DNA of 50,331 bases from CAZXFH01 sp964640055 (GCA_964640055.1 CAZXFH010000023.1:1-50331); one strand, 5' to 3'; positions 34,642-43,085 are shown, counted from the stretch's first letter. Numbers and translations: made by a program. The notes: generated by a model from the letters alone, not told the origin.

Positions 34642-36198
34642 TTATAAATCCTTTAAATCAACATAAACGACTTCTTTAATCCGGCTCTCGTTTTCAGCGG
34701 CATCCAGGACAGTAACAGTATAATACCAACCGGCCGCATCTTCTGCATAACATTCATCGAAATATTGATATATTTCCGGGGATAGGATGGTTAAAATGTG
34801 ATCACTATTGTGTGTATCAATGGGCTTTTCTCTGCTGCGATATACAATAAAATGAGATGGCTTGTTAGCCAAACTATCTAAGGCGGAATAGGACCACTTG
34901 AGAGTCACTCCCAGATCATCTCTATCTACTTTGATTTTGGAGGGCGGTGGCGGTGCCAAGGTATCCTTCCAACTCAAACTGGGTATCTTAGCCGGGTTCT
35001 GGTATTTGGACAGCTTTAGAGAATTAAAATTATCTTCCTTGATAGAGCCCGTCGAAAAAATTACGTTACCCTGCATGTTTATTTTGCGGCAATCCTCAAT
35101 TTCCTCTAAAGATTCTTCCCAGGGAATACGATAGATGCCCAAGCCGGCGTAAACCGGGCGATCGACACTGAACTTTTCTTGCCATTCATTTATTAAATAG
35201 GTGAAGCCGTACCGGCCTTCATCTCTACCCATATATAACATCGGGATAATCCAATCGATCTTCTCAATTTCTGACCAGCGTCTGGCATCCTGAAAAACCT
35301 GGTGATAGCCGTTCCAACCTGACTGGTTATATTTGCCGATTACCGCCGCCGATACTTTCAAATAAGGTTTAAGCGCAATAAGGGCGTTATAGGTCCGGGC
35401 CACAAATTGGGTTAATTGTTCCCGCTGCCAGTCCTGCCAATTCAACTGATGGGGGTTGCCTTCAGTTGAACGAAACCGACGGACACTGATGGGATCGTGA
35501 GAATAGCCATAGTTAATTGACCCTTCCGGATATCGGATATAGTCAAAATGAATGCCATCGATGTCATATTTCTCCACTATATCCGTGACCACTCTGATAA
35601 TGTAATCGTGTACTGCCGGAATTCCCGGAGAAAAAGAGACATAATGGTTGGATTTGGGCATTGGGGTCCCACTACTGTCACAGACCAGCCATTCCGGGTG
35701 AGCCAAATAGGGTGAAGGCGGGGTGGTTTGTGCTGGATCGGACTTTCCTCGCCAAACGGGAAAGGTATTGATCCAGGCATGAATTTCCAATCCCAAACGA
35801 CGGGCCAGGGTAACCGCATAGGCCAGAGGGTCCCAACCCGGATCCTGTCCTAAGGTTCCGGTCAATAAATTTGACCAGGGTTCATTGGCGGAGTTGTATA
35901 GAGCATCCCCATTACCCCGGACCTGAAAGAAGATAGTGTTAAAATTTGCCCTGCGCATGTGCTCAAAGGTTTCGGCGATGTAAGCCTTGATGGAATCCTG
36001 ATCATGAGTTTTCAGGTTTTGTGTGTATTCGAAACGGCTCATCCAGGCTCCCCGCATTTCACGGACTGGAGGAGTTTCATGGACAGCCGCGGGAGGCTTG
36101 ATTGCTTTGTTAATCAGAGCAATGCCGAGTATTATTATAAACACAAAAATGATAGCCATTGTCAGCCAAAAAAACAAATGTTTGGACTGTTTTTGCAT
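34642..36198 (-). CDS. GHL10 (DUF187) glycoside-hydrolase-like protein with C-terminal Fn3-like domain
   Basis: The 518-residue protein has an N-terminal membrane anchor or signal (about 10-32), then a TIM-barrel-like GHL10 domain: REMRGAWMSRFEYTQNL, TIFFQVRGNGDALYNS, PLAYAVTLARRLGLEIHAWI, and YDIDGIHFDYIRYPEGS, whose Asp residues are the presumed active site. The final 90 residues look like a fibronectin type III domain (VTLKWSYSALDS, HFIVYRSREKP, YYTVTVLDAAENES). Enzymes of this kind cut cell-wall or surface glycans, although few are characterised. It converges on the LeuB-like gene with a 29-nt gap and is divergent from the nucleotidyltransferase gene. Confidence 0.87.
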   Translation of the reverse strand: MQKQSKHLFFWLTMAIIFVFIIILGIALINKAIKPPAAVHETPPVREMRGAWMSRFEYTQNLKTHDQDSIKAYIAETFEHMRRANFNTIFFQVRGNGDALYNSANEPWSNLLTGTLGQDPGWDPLAYAVTLARRLGLEIHAWINTFPVWRGKSDPAQTTPPSPYLAHPEWLVCDSSGTPMPKSNHYVSFSPGIPAVHDYIIRVVTDIVEKYDIDGIHFDYIRYPEGSINYGYSHDPISVRRFRSTEGNPHQLNWQDWQREQLTQFVARTYNALIALKPYLKVSAAVIGKYNQSGWNGYHQVFQDARRWSEIEKIDWIIPMLYMGRDEGRYGFTYLINEWQEKFSVDRPVYAGLGIYRIPWEESLEEIEDCRKINMQGNVIFSTGSIKEDNFNSLKLSKYQNPAKIPSLSWKDTLAPPPPSKIKVDRDDLGVTLKWSYSALDSLANKPSHFIVYRSREKPIDTHNSDHILTILSPEIYQYFDECYAEDAAGWYYTVTVLDAAENESRIKEVVYVDLKDL

Positions 36199-36617
36199 GC
36201 AACTTTCCTTTCCGGATTAGGTATTACTCCTGTCTCACAGGTCAAATATAATAGCTTTTAACCTATTTTTTAAAATTATTCGGAAAAAAATAACCATAGT
36301 TAAATCATAGTCAGTATCCCAATTATTGTAACTCAACTGACTCAGTCGCCTCTATTATCAAAATCATAAATTACTTCCCTGATTTATTCAGCCAACTGTG
36401 ATCATTGATAAAATGCCACAGATAGATGGTGATTCACATATCTCCTCTGCTTTACCTTTGATCAAATTTTCACAAAAATTATCCCCCCAACTTAAAACTT
36501 GATTGTACCCAATCAAAACTGACATCCAAGCTTATATTTCCAAGATTTTAATTTTTATGTCAACTCATACCTATTAAATTTATCGACGACAGTTATCGGA
36601 TATACTGTTAATGAATT
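36199..36617. other. AT-rich intergenic region with divergent promoters
   Basis: No gene is seen in these 419 nt between the divergent GHL10 gene and the nucleotidyltransferase-like gene. The sequence is very AT-rich. The only clear structure is an 18-bp inverted repeat, TTGATTG-TACC-CAATCAA (36499-36516), about 100 nt before the plus-strand gene; it has no T run and may be an operator. It is long for a simple promoter region. Confidence 0.55.
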
Positions 36618-37781
36618 ATGTTTAAACAACACCGTTTCCTAACAACCCTATGCCGCATAATTGCCGGGATTAAAACTCCGGCTGAAATCGATCAGTGTAA
36701 TGAACAGCTGCGGGAAAAGCCCCTATTTGACCTGTGCCAATACCATCAAATTGTAGCTGCTATTTATTATTACCGGTCCAGTTTAAAAACTTACTTTCCC
36801 CAGCTGTCCCCTGCTTTTTTCAAGAAAGCCAAGCGACATACTATTACCAGTTTATCCCAGAGTCTGGTCTACGAACACTTTCTGAACCAATTTTCAAAAC
36901 AACTCTCCGATTGTTCTATTCCATTCCGGATTTTCAAAGGTATCACTTTGGCCAATAGAATTTACACACCGAGTTATTTACGGGGATTTGGAGATCTCGA
37001 TCTGTTGATCAAACCCAAAGACCTGAATAAGCTCCAACAACTTCTGTTTCGAAAGAACTTTCGGCTAAGTGAAGACCTTTATACTTGTTTTCCCATTGAG
37101 GTCGTAAAAAAATATTCCTTTGCCCGGCATTATGTACGGGATAAACCAGTAGAGCTTGCGCTGGACGTGCATTTAAATCTGAGTAATAAATTGCACCCCT
37201 TTCAATTTGAATATCAGGATTTCTGGCAAAATTATCAAATTATCACCCTTAACAATCAAACCTATGCGACCTTCAAAGATGAACACAATGCGGTTTATCT
37301 ACTTTACCACTGTTGGAAGCACTATTATTTTAAACTGAGCTGGTTTATCGACTTGTTTAAGTTTCTTGATCTTATCCAAATTGATTCTGAATATTTTGAA
37401 AAATTACTGAAAAAATATCATCTGATTCCCATGTGGCAGTTGTATCTCAGTACCTGTATGCAGCTGTTCGGACGTTTTCCACACGATATTGATACCGGCC
37501 TGATCAGACATTACCACACTCCCCGTGCTCATAAAATTATCAACGCACATCAGGTTCTAAACGGACATCTCTCCTATCCTTTTTCAATTGTCCGCTTGGT
37601 ATTACCATTCTATTATCTACCACAGACCCGACAATGGATCAGTTACCTGATCAAGCAACTTCTGCCTCCCCTGGATACTGTCAGAGAGTTCCATGAACAG
37701 CAAACTTTGCACCCCAGCTGGTTGAGCTACATTATATTGCGTTTTAAAAGCCTTTCAAACCTTCTCAAAAGAAATGACTGA
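36618..37781 (+). CDS. NTP_transf_5-type nucleotidyltransferase family protein
   Basis: The 387-residue protein matches the uncharacterised nucleotidyltransferase family often found in capsule, lasso-peptide and exopolysaccharide loci: PFRIFKGITLANRIY (about 102-116) followed by YLRGFGDLDLLIKPKDLNKL (about 119-138), where the GDLDLL aspartates would bind metal; another Asp lies in LALDVHLNL. Activity and substrate are unknown. No ribosome binding site precedes the ATG, and a four-codon frame (ATG at 36611) overlaps the start. The gene is AT-rich, stands alone between gene-free stretches of about 420 and 390 nt, and lacks the usual partners (glycosyltransferase, PqqD, HPr-kinase-like), which suggests acquisition or a remnant of a larger locus. 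Confidence 0.75.
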   Translation: MFKQHRFLTTLCRIIAGIKTPAEIDQCNEQLREKPLFDLCQYHQIVAAIYYYRSSLKTYFPQLSPAFFKKAKRHTITSLSQSLVYEHFLNQFSKQLSDCSIPFRIFKGITLANRIYTPSYLRGFGDLDLLIKPKDLNKLQQLLFRKNFRLSEDLYTCFPIEVVKKYSFARHYVRDKPVELALDVHLNLSNKLHPFQFEYQDFWQNYQIITLNNQTYATFKDEHNAVYLLYHCWKHYYFKLSWFIDLFKFLDLIQIDSEYFEKLLKKYHLIPMWQLYLSTCMQLFGRFPHDIDTGLIRHYHTPRAHKIINAHQVLNGHLSYPFSIVRLVLPFYYLPQTRQWISYLIKQLLPPLDTVREFHEQQTLHPSWLSYIILRFKSLSNLLKRND

Positions 37782-37846
37782 ACAAAGTAGCTGAATACAT
37801 GAGCAAACGTACCCGCATCGAAAATATAGCATAGCAAACCTTTGAA

Positions 37847-38115
37847 CGGGAGAATCTCCCGCTTAACATTGATACGAGTTACCGCTACAGAATCAATGCC
37901 GTGGGCATTCTTATATGACAATTGCATACTGCAATTCAGATAGACAAATGATCTGTCTTATTCCTCCTACCAGCCTCCCTGCTGGCCAATACCAGTTCAG
38001 TTTATAGTTGACTGATGGGATCTACTGTCGACTTTGTGGAGTCAGCCCTGACCCTGGTATTAATCAATTGCGATGTATTCGACACCGGACATCCGCCCGG
38101 CGCCAGATATGCCGG
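37847..38115. other. Dense hairpin cluster, possible structured RNA
   Basis: The gap 37782-38170 (389 nt) lies between two converging genes and has no convincing reading frame. It contains three perfect hairpins with exactly three loop bases: CGGGAG/CTCCCG (37847-37861), AATGCC/GGCATT (37895-37909) and AATTGCA/TGCAATT (37920-37936). Two 5-bp hairpins follow: AGACA/TGTCT (37942-37958) and CCAGC/GCTGG (37970-37985). Then a perfect 8-bp helix AATACCAG/CTGGTATT (37988-37995 with 38054-38061) encloses TCAGT/ACTGA (37997-38015) and GACT/AGTC (38030-38043). CCGGC/GCCGG (38097-38115) comes last. No T run follows any of them. It matches no RNA class I know; strand cannot be decided. Confidence 0.5.
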
Positions 38116-38170
38116 AGACTGTATTTTAGACCACGATCGGAAGTTTACTAGTCCTTGAGATCTGATAATA

Positions 38171-39412
38171 TCAAATTGGCACTTCCACCCGAAACAGATG
38201 CGAATCCGCCTGCGCGGATAAAAGATATTGTTCAATCAGAGCCGGGATAATAGCCGCCTGACCTTTTTCTAATCCTAAATTAAAACGGATATCCTCTTTA
38301 TTCTCAACTTTAATTTGTCCTTCCAATACCAATAGTAGCTCTACTTTTCCATGGGTGAACTTGGTTTTCCGGGTACCTTGTTTATAGTGTCCCTCAATTA
38401 ACTGAAACTCATCAATAGGCACCTTCAATATCCGTTCGTCACAACAGATTTGACCGGTTAAGCGGGGTATCTGACCGGTTTCATAAGTCAATATCTTGGT
38501 AAGAGTGCCCACATCCTTGAACTTAGGTGTCAGCCCTGCCCGGACAACATTATCCGAATTGGCCATACACTCCACTATGTTTCCTTCCAAATAGGCGTGT
38601 GGAATTCCGGGCTTCAAAAAAATTGCTTCTCCTGCCTTTAAATGCATGATATTCATAAAAAACAGAGACAGCAAGCCCACATCAGTGTGGTACTGTTGTC
38701 GTAATTGAAGAAAAATTTGCTCCGTTTCCGAAGGGCCGGATTTCTGGTTGATACGCTCCGTCAGCTGCGTCAGTAGGTTTTCCAGACCTTGCGGATCACC
38801 AGATGCCTTTCTCAGCATGGTCGTATACAATTGCTTTAATCGCATATCCCGATCTGATTGGGGTATGCTCTCAACTGGAGCTATATTCCATGTCGGCCGG
38901 AGATATCGCTTGAGTTCAGGGTACAAATCTAAATTAGCTTCAATCTCCGGCCAGGGTTTGAAGCCGACCAAGGCCTTTAGCTGATCCAAAGCAACGGCAA
39001 CTTCTGGCTTATGATTACTATCCGGATAATGTTTGGGATCTTGGTGATGGAGTTGCTCGGCCTGCATCTGACCGGGATGTGCCTGAATGGAAAGGGCTTC
39101 AGCAGCAGAAAGAACTTTAAGTAAAAAAGGCAACCGTTTATTGAATCTGCGCACGACCTGTTGACCTAAGATGGTATGTGGATACCGGGTGATCAATTGA
39201 TCTAAAGGGATCTGCTTACGATTCCATATTACTTTGGAAGGCGCTTTGGGATGGGCACCAACCCAAAGTTCAGCATAGGGTTTATTCATTTCAGGCTTTA
39301 TGTCCAGTAGCCGGGGGATCAAAGCCTGCTGCCCCCGGGTTCCCCAGGCATAATTCTGAACCGGATTAATCAGCCGGTAAGGTCGTGGCTCAACCTCTGC
39401 TTTTTGTCTCAT
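38171..39412 (-). CDS. manA: Mannose-6-phosphate isomerase, class I
   Basis: ManA interconverts mannose-6-phosphate and fructose-6-phosphate, feeding GDP-mannose and surface glycan synthesis. The 413-residue protein has the type I signatures: NPVQNYAWGTRG, YAELWVGAHPKAPS, LSIQAHPGQMQAE (zinc-binding Gln and His), NHKPEVAVAL (zinc Glu) and PGIPHAYLEGNIVECMANSDN (zinc His; substrate region). The C-terminal cupin-like part ends near FRVEVPI. It is divergent from the MetX-like gene with 126 nt between them and shares that region's palindrome. Confidence 0.95.
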   Translation of the reverse strand: MRQKAEVEPRPYRLINPVQNYAWGTRGQQALIPRLLDIKPEMNKPYAELWVGAHPKAPSKVIWNRKQIPLDQLITRYPHTILGQQVVRRFNKRLPFLLKVLSAAEALSIQAHPGQMQAEQLHHQDPKHYPDSNHKPEVAVALDQLKALVGFKPWPEIEANLDLYPELKRYLRPTWNIAPVESIPQSDRDMRLKQLYTTMLRKASGDPQGLENLLTQLTERINQKSGPSETEQIFLQLRQQYHTDVGLLSLFFMNIMHLKAGEAIFLKPGIPHAYLEGNIVECMANSDNVVRAGLTPKFKDVGTLTKILTYETGQIPRLTGQICCDERILKVPIDEFQLIEGHYKQGTRKTKFTHGKVELLLVLEGQIKVENKEDIRFNLGLEKGQAAIIPALIEQYLLSAQADSHLFRVEVPI

Positions 39413-39488
39413 ATCTTTTCCATGTTTTTCTACCCTGAGAAATATCGCGCCGGATCAACACCTTTGAATTTATTTAAAATAAATCGTA

Positions 39489-39522
39489 TTTTAAACATGA
39501 TGTTTAAAAATCACCCTATAAT
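39489..39522 (+). promoter_or_regulatory. Promoter with perfect operator-like palindrome before the MetX-like gene
   Basis: A 21-bp perfect palindrome (39489-39509) has 10-bp arms TTTTAAACAT and ATGTTTAAAA around a single G. It is followed by a consensus TATAAT box (39517-39522). The palindrome occupies the place where the -35 element should be, as expected for a repressor or activator site. It lies between the divergent manA and MetX-like genes. Confidence 0.62.
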
Positions 39523-39538
39523 ATGAAGAGGTGTCCCA

Positions 39539-40549
39539 GTGCGTAAAGTAGCATCCCTTGTAATTCTGTTTATTTTTAATCTCTTATGGGCTCAAAAGGA
39601 ACAGCAATATATTAAACTGGGTGATTTTGAATTAACAAACGGACAAACCATCCGGAATTGCCGGCTCGGTTACCGCACCTTCGGTACCTTGAACAAGCAC
39701 AAATCCAATGTGATCATCTATCCGACTTGGTTCGGCGGCACCTCTGAACATATTGGTCATCTGATCGGACCGGATAAACTGGTGGATAGCACAAAATTTT
39801 ATATAATTGCCCTGGATGCTTTTGCAAACGGTGTTTCATCCTCGCCATCCAATAGCGGGACCCAGGCCGGTGAAGCCTTTCCCCGTTTTACGGTCCGGGA
39901 TATGGTGCATGCCCAGCGTCAGTCACTGGCACAGTTGGATATAGACCATGTATATGCCGCTATCGGAGGCTCAATGGGTAGTTTCCAGGTTTTTGAGTGG
40001 TTGGTAACCTATCCCGGTTATATTGACCGGGCAGTCCCTTATGTTTGTTCTCCCCGATTAACCGCTTATGATCTGTTATGGATCCACTTTCAGTTGGAGA
40101 TTATTGACGCGGGACAAACATGTCAGATGCCAATATCTGAAATTCACCAACTGCTCGATATGGGCACTTCTCTGATGGGCCGCACTCCTGAGTACCGCGT
40201 AAAGCATACCCCGCGCTCTGAAGTAGTGCAATTTTTAGCCCGTTTCGAAAATAACAATACTCACCGGTTTACCTTAATCGATAAAAAAAGGCAGTTACAG
40301 GCCATGCAAAGCCATGATATTACGCAACATTACCAGGGCTCTCTGCAAAAAACAGCAGCAGCCATCCAAAGCCAACTCTTTATGATCATTTCCGCCAGCG
40401 ACCACATTGTCAACCCCGCACCAGCGCAGGCTCTGGCAGAGTTCATGGATGCAGAAGTATTTATTCTGGATAACAATTGCGGACACTTGGCCGTAGGGTG
40501 CGAACTGCAAGCATGTGCCCGTCAGATTGCCTGTTTCTTAGATCAATGA
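39539..40549 (+). CDS. Exported alpha/beta hydrolase of the homoserine O-acetyltransferase (MetX) type
   Basis: The 336-residue protein starts at GTG (39539) after GAAGAGG and has a signal peptide (about 1-19, LVILFIFNLLWAQ). The rest is MetX-like: GDFELTNGQTIRNCRLGYRT, FGGTSEHIGHLIG, NGVSSSPSNSG, VRDMVHAQRQ, and the nucleophile elbow AAIGGSMGSFQVFEW with Ser145; the later Asp in SASDHIVNP and His in NCGHLAVG complete the triad. True MetX is cytoplasmic and acetylates homoserine, so the signal peptide argues for another periplasmic acyl-ester reaction. No met gene is nearby. Confidence 0.8.
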   Translation: MRKVASLVILFIFNLLWAQKEQQYIKLGDFELTNGQTIRNCRLGYRTFGTLNKHKSNVIIYPTWFGGTSEHIGHLIGPDKLVDSTKFYIIALDAFANGVSSSPSNSGTQAGEAFPRFTVRDMVHAQRQSLAQLDIDHVYAAIGGSMGSFQVFEWLVTYPGYIDRAVPYVCSPRLTAYDLLWIHFQLEIIDAGQTCQMPISEIHQLLDMGTSLMGRTPEYRVKHTPRSEVVQFLARFENNNTHRFTLIDKKRQLQAMQSHDITQHYQGSLQKTAAAIQSQLFMIISASDHIVNPAPAQALAEFMDAEVFILDNNCGHLAVGCELQACARQIACFLDQ

Positions 40550-40592
40550 AAGCATAATACCGCACAAAATTTATAACAAGGGAGGTTATTAG

Positions 40593-40793
40593 ATGTCTAA
40601 ATGGGAATATAAAATCATTGATTCACAGCACGTTCCCGGCGGCGGCCTGCTAAAAGGCAAGGACCGTGAAAAAGTTGAGGAATATCTCAATGAACTAGGC
40701 AAAACAGGTTGGGAAATCATTAATATTGATTTTTATGACCAACTGGCTCATCAGTACGACTTCGTAGGTGTAGCCAAACGCAAAAAAGATTAA
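40593..40793 (+). CDS. DUF4177 small protein
   Basis: A 66-residue protein matching the short DUF4177 pattern: an opening WEYKIIDSQ strand, a helix EKVEEYLNELGKTGWEIINI with the conserved LGxxGWE, and a final strand ending FVGVAKRKK. A strong GGGAGG site precedes the ATG. It lacks a signal peptide and its function is unknown. It sits 43 nt after the MetX-like gene and 22 nt before the HAD phosphatase, so all three may be one transcript. Confidence 0.82.
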   Translation: MSKWEYKIIDSQHVPGGGLLKGKDREKVEEYLNELGKTGWEIINIDFYDQLAHQYDFVGVAKRKKD

Positions 40794-40815
40794 TTCATAA
40801 TTGCAGGAAATTTAT

Positions 40816-41490
40816 ATGGCCAAATCATTGGACCTGATTATTTTTGATCTGGACGGAACCCTTTACGAACGGCAGGCGGTTATTGATGAGGCCTATCCCC
40901 AAGCCGCATTGACTCTTTTAACCCGAAAAAGTGCAAAAAACCGAAAAGAAATTAAACAGGAATTTTTCCATAAAAAGCAATTACTGGCTGAAAAATTACA
41001 GGGTAAGCCGACCAACACCATTACCTTGCTTTATTATTATGATATCACCATTGATGACTTTGAAAGAGAAGTAAACCGCATCCTGGATCCCCGTCCCTTT
41101 TTGACGCCGGATCCAAAAGTACAAGAAGTGGTTTATCGGGTACATGCCCACTATCCCGTTTATCTATTTACGACCAACAATGGAAGAGTTGCCCATCGAA
41201 TTCTGGAAACTCTGCATTTAGACAGCTATTTTCCCCCTGCACGCCGCTATACTCTTTCCACTGTAAAACAATTTGATACCGATCAGCAAAAACGGATAGA
41301 CTATATCAAACCCGGTTTAAAAGGATTTCAGTATGTACTGGGTAAAGAACAAATTCCGCCGGCCAGAGCATTAATGGTCGGTGATTCTAAAACATCAGAT
41401 ATTGAACCAGCTGTTAAACTGGGCCTGTATACCTACCATGTGACCAACCGTAAAGAGTTATATCAGCTCCCGGAATGGCTGAATATTTAA
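40816..41490 (+). CDS. HAD-superfamily hydrolase (pyrimidine nucleotidase / phosphoglycolate phosphatase-like)
   Basis: I place the start at ATG 40816 with AGGAAA upstream; a TTG at 40801 is in frame but lies on top of that ribosome binding site. The 224-residue enzyme has motif I LIIFDLDGTLYER (nucleophile Asp), motif II in YLFTTNNGR, a Lys before motif IV, and motif IV ALMVGDSKTSDIEPAVKLG. The helical cap in the first third is of the C1 type. DGTLY with TTNN is common in the Sdt1/pyrimidine 5'-nucleotidase branch. The substrate is not assignable. Confidence 0.87.
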   Translation: MAKSLDLIIFDLDGTLYERQAVIDEAYPQAALTLLTRKSAKNRKEIKQEFFHKKQLLAEKLQGKPTNTITLLYYYDITIDDFEREVNRILDPRPFLTPDPKVQEVVYRVHAHYPVYLFTTNNGRVAHRILETLHLDSYFPPARRYTLSTVKQFDTDQQKRIDYIKPGLKGFQYVLGKEQIPPARALMVGDSKTSDIEPAVKLGLYTYHVTNRKELYQLPEWLNI

Positions 41491-41504
41491 AGAGCTATTC
41501 AATC

Positions 41505-41521
41505 AGGATAATCATCCTTTT
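41505..41521 (+). terminator. Weak candidate terminator after the HAD gene
   Basis: AGGAT / ATCCT with a 4-nt loop is followed by TTTT. It lies just past the HAD stop codon, before the converging gene at 41544. The 5-bp stem is short, so this is tentative. Confidence 0.3.
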
Positions 41522-41543
41522 CCAGTCTGTTTTATCCCGGCTC

Positions 41544-42983
41544 TCACATTTCCACTTTTTTCATCTCTCTGACAATTTTAAAGAAAAGGAAAAAGATCCC
41601 GATCACCAAAATTGGGGTCATCACTATGACCAGAAATTTACCGCCGATCAGAATTGAATTCAGTTCTGGTAACAGACTCAAAGTTTCATCCAGAAATCCA
41701 ATAGAATCAGTTGCCCAGCTAAACAGCGTCAGTAAGGCCAGAATGGAAAGCAAGATATTGAGGCGGTTGGACATCTGGGTACGCTGATTTTCAATATTTT
41801 CTTCAATCTTCCGTTCTCCCTGCTGATACAATATATTTAACGACTCCATTTTATTCCGGAAGGAGTTTAGCATCTCACTGATCCGCCAGCTTTTAGTGGT
41901 TTCCTGGAAAATATTATGCGAGAGAGGCGCCAACATTTTAATATAATCCATTTTGTTAGCGGAGAATAATTCAGATTCGATTTTCAGAGCCTCGATATCA
42001 CGCATGGAGGCTTTTATTTCTTTTAGCGAAAAGGACTTTACCGTAGCATAGTGCTCCAGAGACTGCATTACAATATCATTGTATAGTTGGGCTGCTCGCC
42101 AGTAAAATAAGAGCTGTCTTAGGGTTGTGGTCACTTCTTGTTCCTCCTCGGGTAAGATCCCCACGGCCAGAGATATAGTCCATCCCAAATGAACATATCC
42201 CGGTGAAAGATAATTCATATCGATTAACCCGTCAGGATGGCTAATGATCAGCAATTGTTGCGTATTCTCTCCATAGGGCAGATGATGCCCGGCACCACTT
42301 CCCTGACCATATAAAGATAGTGCGTGACCCCAGAGCGGCGTTGCATAAGGCTCTCCGGGATAGATCCGCTGGGTATCTATAACTTTCTTTTTCCGCGGTT
42401 TGGTCATAAATTTTTTACCGGCGTTATGCACGATCCGATCGACTTTATGCAGAACTTTTTTCAGGGATTCTGAGAGTACAAAAGCATTACGTAAGACCCG
42501 GACAAAATCACGATACTGATTGCCTTCCGGTTTGATCAGCTGAGTCAGAGTTATATCCACATATCCACCGAATACACCGATACCATTTTCATGAAAATAA
42601 ATTCGGACATCTCGCATTACCGGAATGGTTTGCAAATAGGACTTAAGCCCCTTCAGATGTTGCTCATCAGGCGCTATATGCGATGCGAAATTCACCATAA
42701 TTAGACTCAGATCCTTAGCTGTAACTCCCTGAGATCCACTGAAAATAAGTTGATGGTCATCAGAGGACTCTTGATCCAACCATTTCCTCAGTTGTTCCGG
42801 CTCATCCTGAAAAGACTCAATTGTAAAGGTATATTCATCATCATTATACTGACGGGTATTTCGGTATAAGATTCTCCGGAAATCATCATATTTTTCCGTC
42901 AGTTCAGAATAATCAACGGTTAAACGGGAATTAAAGGGACCCGCGATAAATAACCGGAACTTTTTGGGTAATTCATGCTGCAT
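41544..42983 (-). CDS. Unrecognised protein with CorA-like topology
   Basis: The 479-residue product has no signal peptide. Residues 1 to about 290 are a mixed alpha/beta soluble region with KFRLFIAGPFNSRL at the start and a YGQGSGAGHHLPYGENTQQL stretch near 225. Residues about 300-405 are strongly helical and likely coiled-coil (MDYIKMLAPLSHNI, NKMESLNILYQQGERKIEEN). Two membrane segments close the protein (about 408-424 and 446-469), then a short basic tail. This long cytoplasmic part, helical stalk and two C-terminal helices resemble CorA magnesium channels, but the GMN signature loop is missing. I cannot assign a function. It is isolated between two terminator-like hairpins. Confidence 0.6.
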   Translation of the reverse strand: MQHELPKKFRLFIAGPFNSRLTVDYSELTEKYDDFRRILYRNTRQYNDDEYTFTIESFQDEPEQLRKWLDQESSDDHQLIFSGSQGVTAKDLSLIMVNFASHIAPDEQHLKGLKSYLQTIPVMRDVRIYFHENGIGVFGGYVDITLTQLIKPEGNQYRDFVRVLRNAFVLSESLKKVLHKVDRIVHNAGKKFMTKPRKKKVIDTQRIYPGEPYATPLWGHALSLYGQGSGAGHHLPYGENTQQLLIISHPDGLIDMNYLSPGYVHLGWTISLAVGILPEEEQEVTTTLRQLLFYWRAAQLYNDIVMQSLEHYATVKSFSLKEIKASMRDIEALKIESELFSANKMDYIKMLAPLSHNIFQETTKSWRISEMLNSFRNKMESLNILYQQGERKIEENIENQRTQMSNRLNILLSILALLTLFSWATDSIGFLDETLSLLPELNSILIGGKFLVIVMTPILVIGIFFLFFKIVREMKKVEM

Positions 42984-43046
42984 AGATCTATGCTCCTCAT
43001 TGGGTTAAAGTCTTGTCTTAAAATAACCAATCTTTTGCTTCCTAAT

Positions 43047-43085
43047 AAAAAACCTTGCAAAAGATTCGCTCTACTGCAAGGTTTT
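43047..43085 (-). terminator. Rho-independent terminator of the 2-oxoacid oxidoreductase operon
   Basis: On the minus strand, an 11-bp perfect stem AAAACCTTGCA / TGCAAGGTTTT encloses a 15-nt loop, and the 3' arm runs into a T6 tract. It lies 31 nt past the stop codon of the fused beta-gamma subunit gene and ends that six-gene run. Confidence 0.88.

Noticed and set aside
37988..38061. Hammerhead-type ribozyme, because a CTGATG follows a stem in a three-way arrangement
   Set aside because: The obligatory GAAA core and the full CTGATGA box are missing, so the conserved core cannot form.
38015..38158. 47-codon plus-strand frame inside the hairpin cluster
   Set aside because: No ribosome binding site; the frame crosses several perfect stems and matches nothing familiar.
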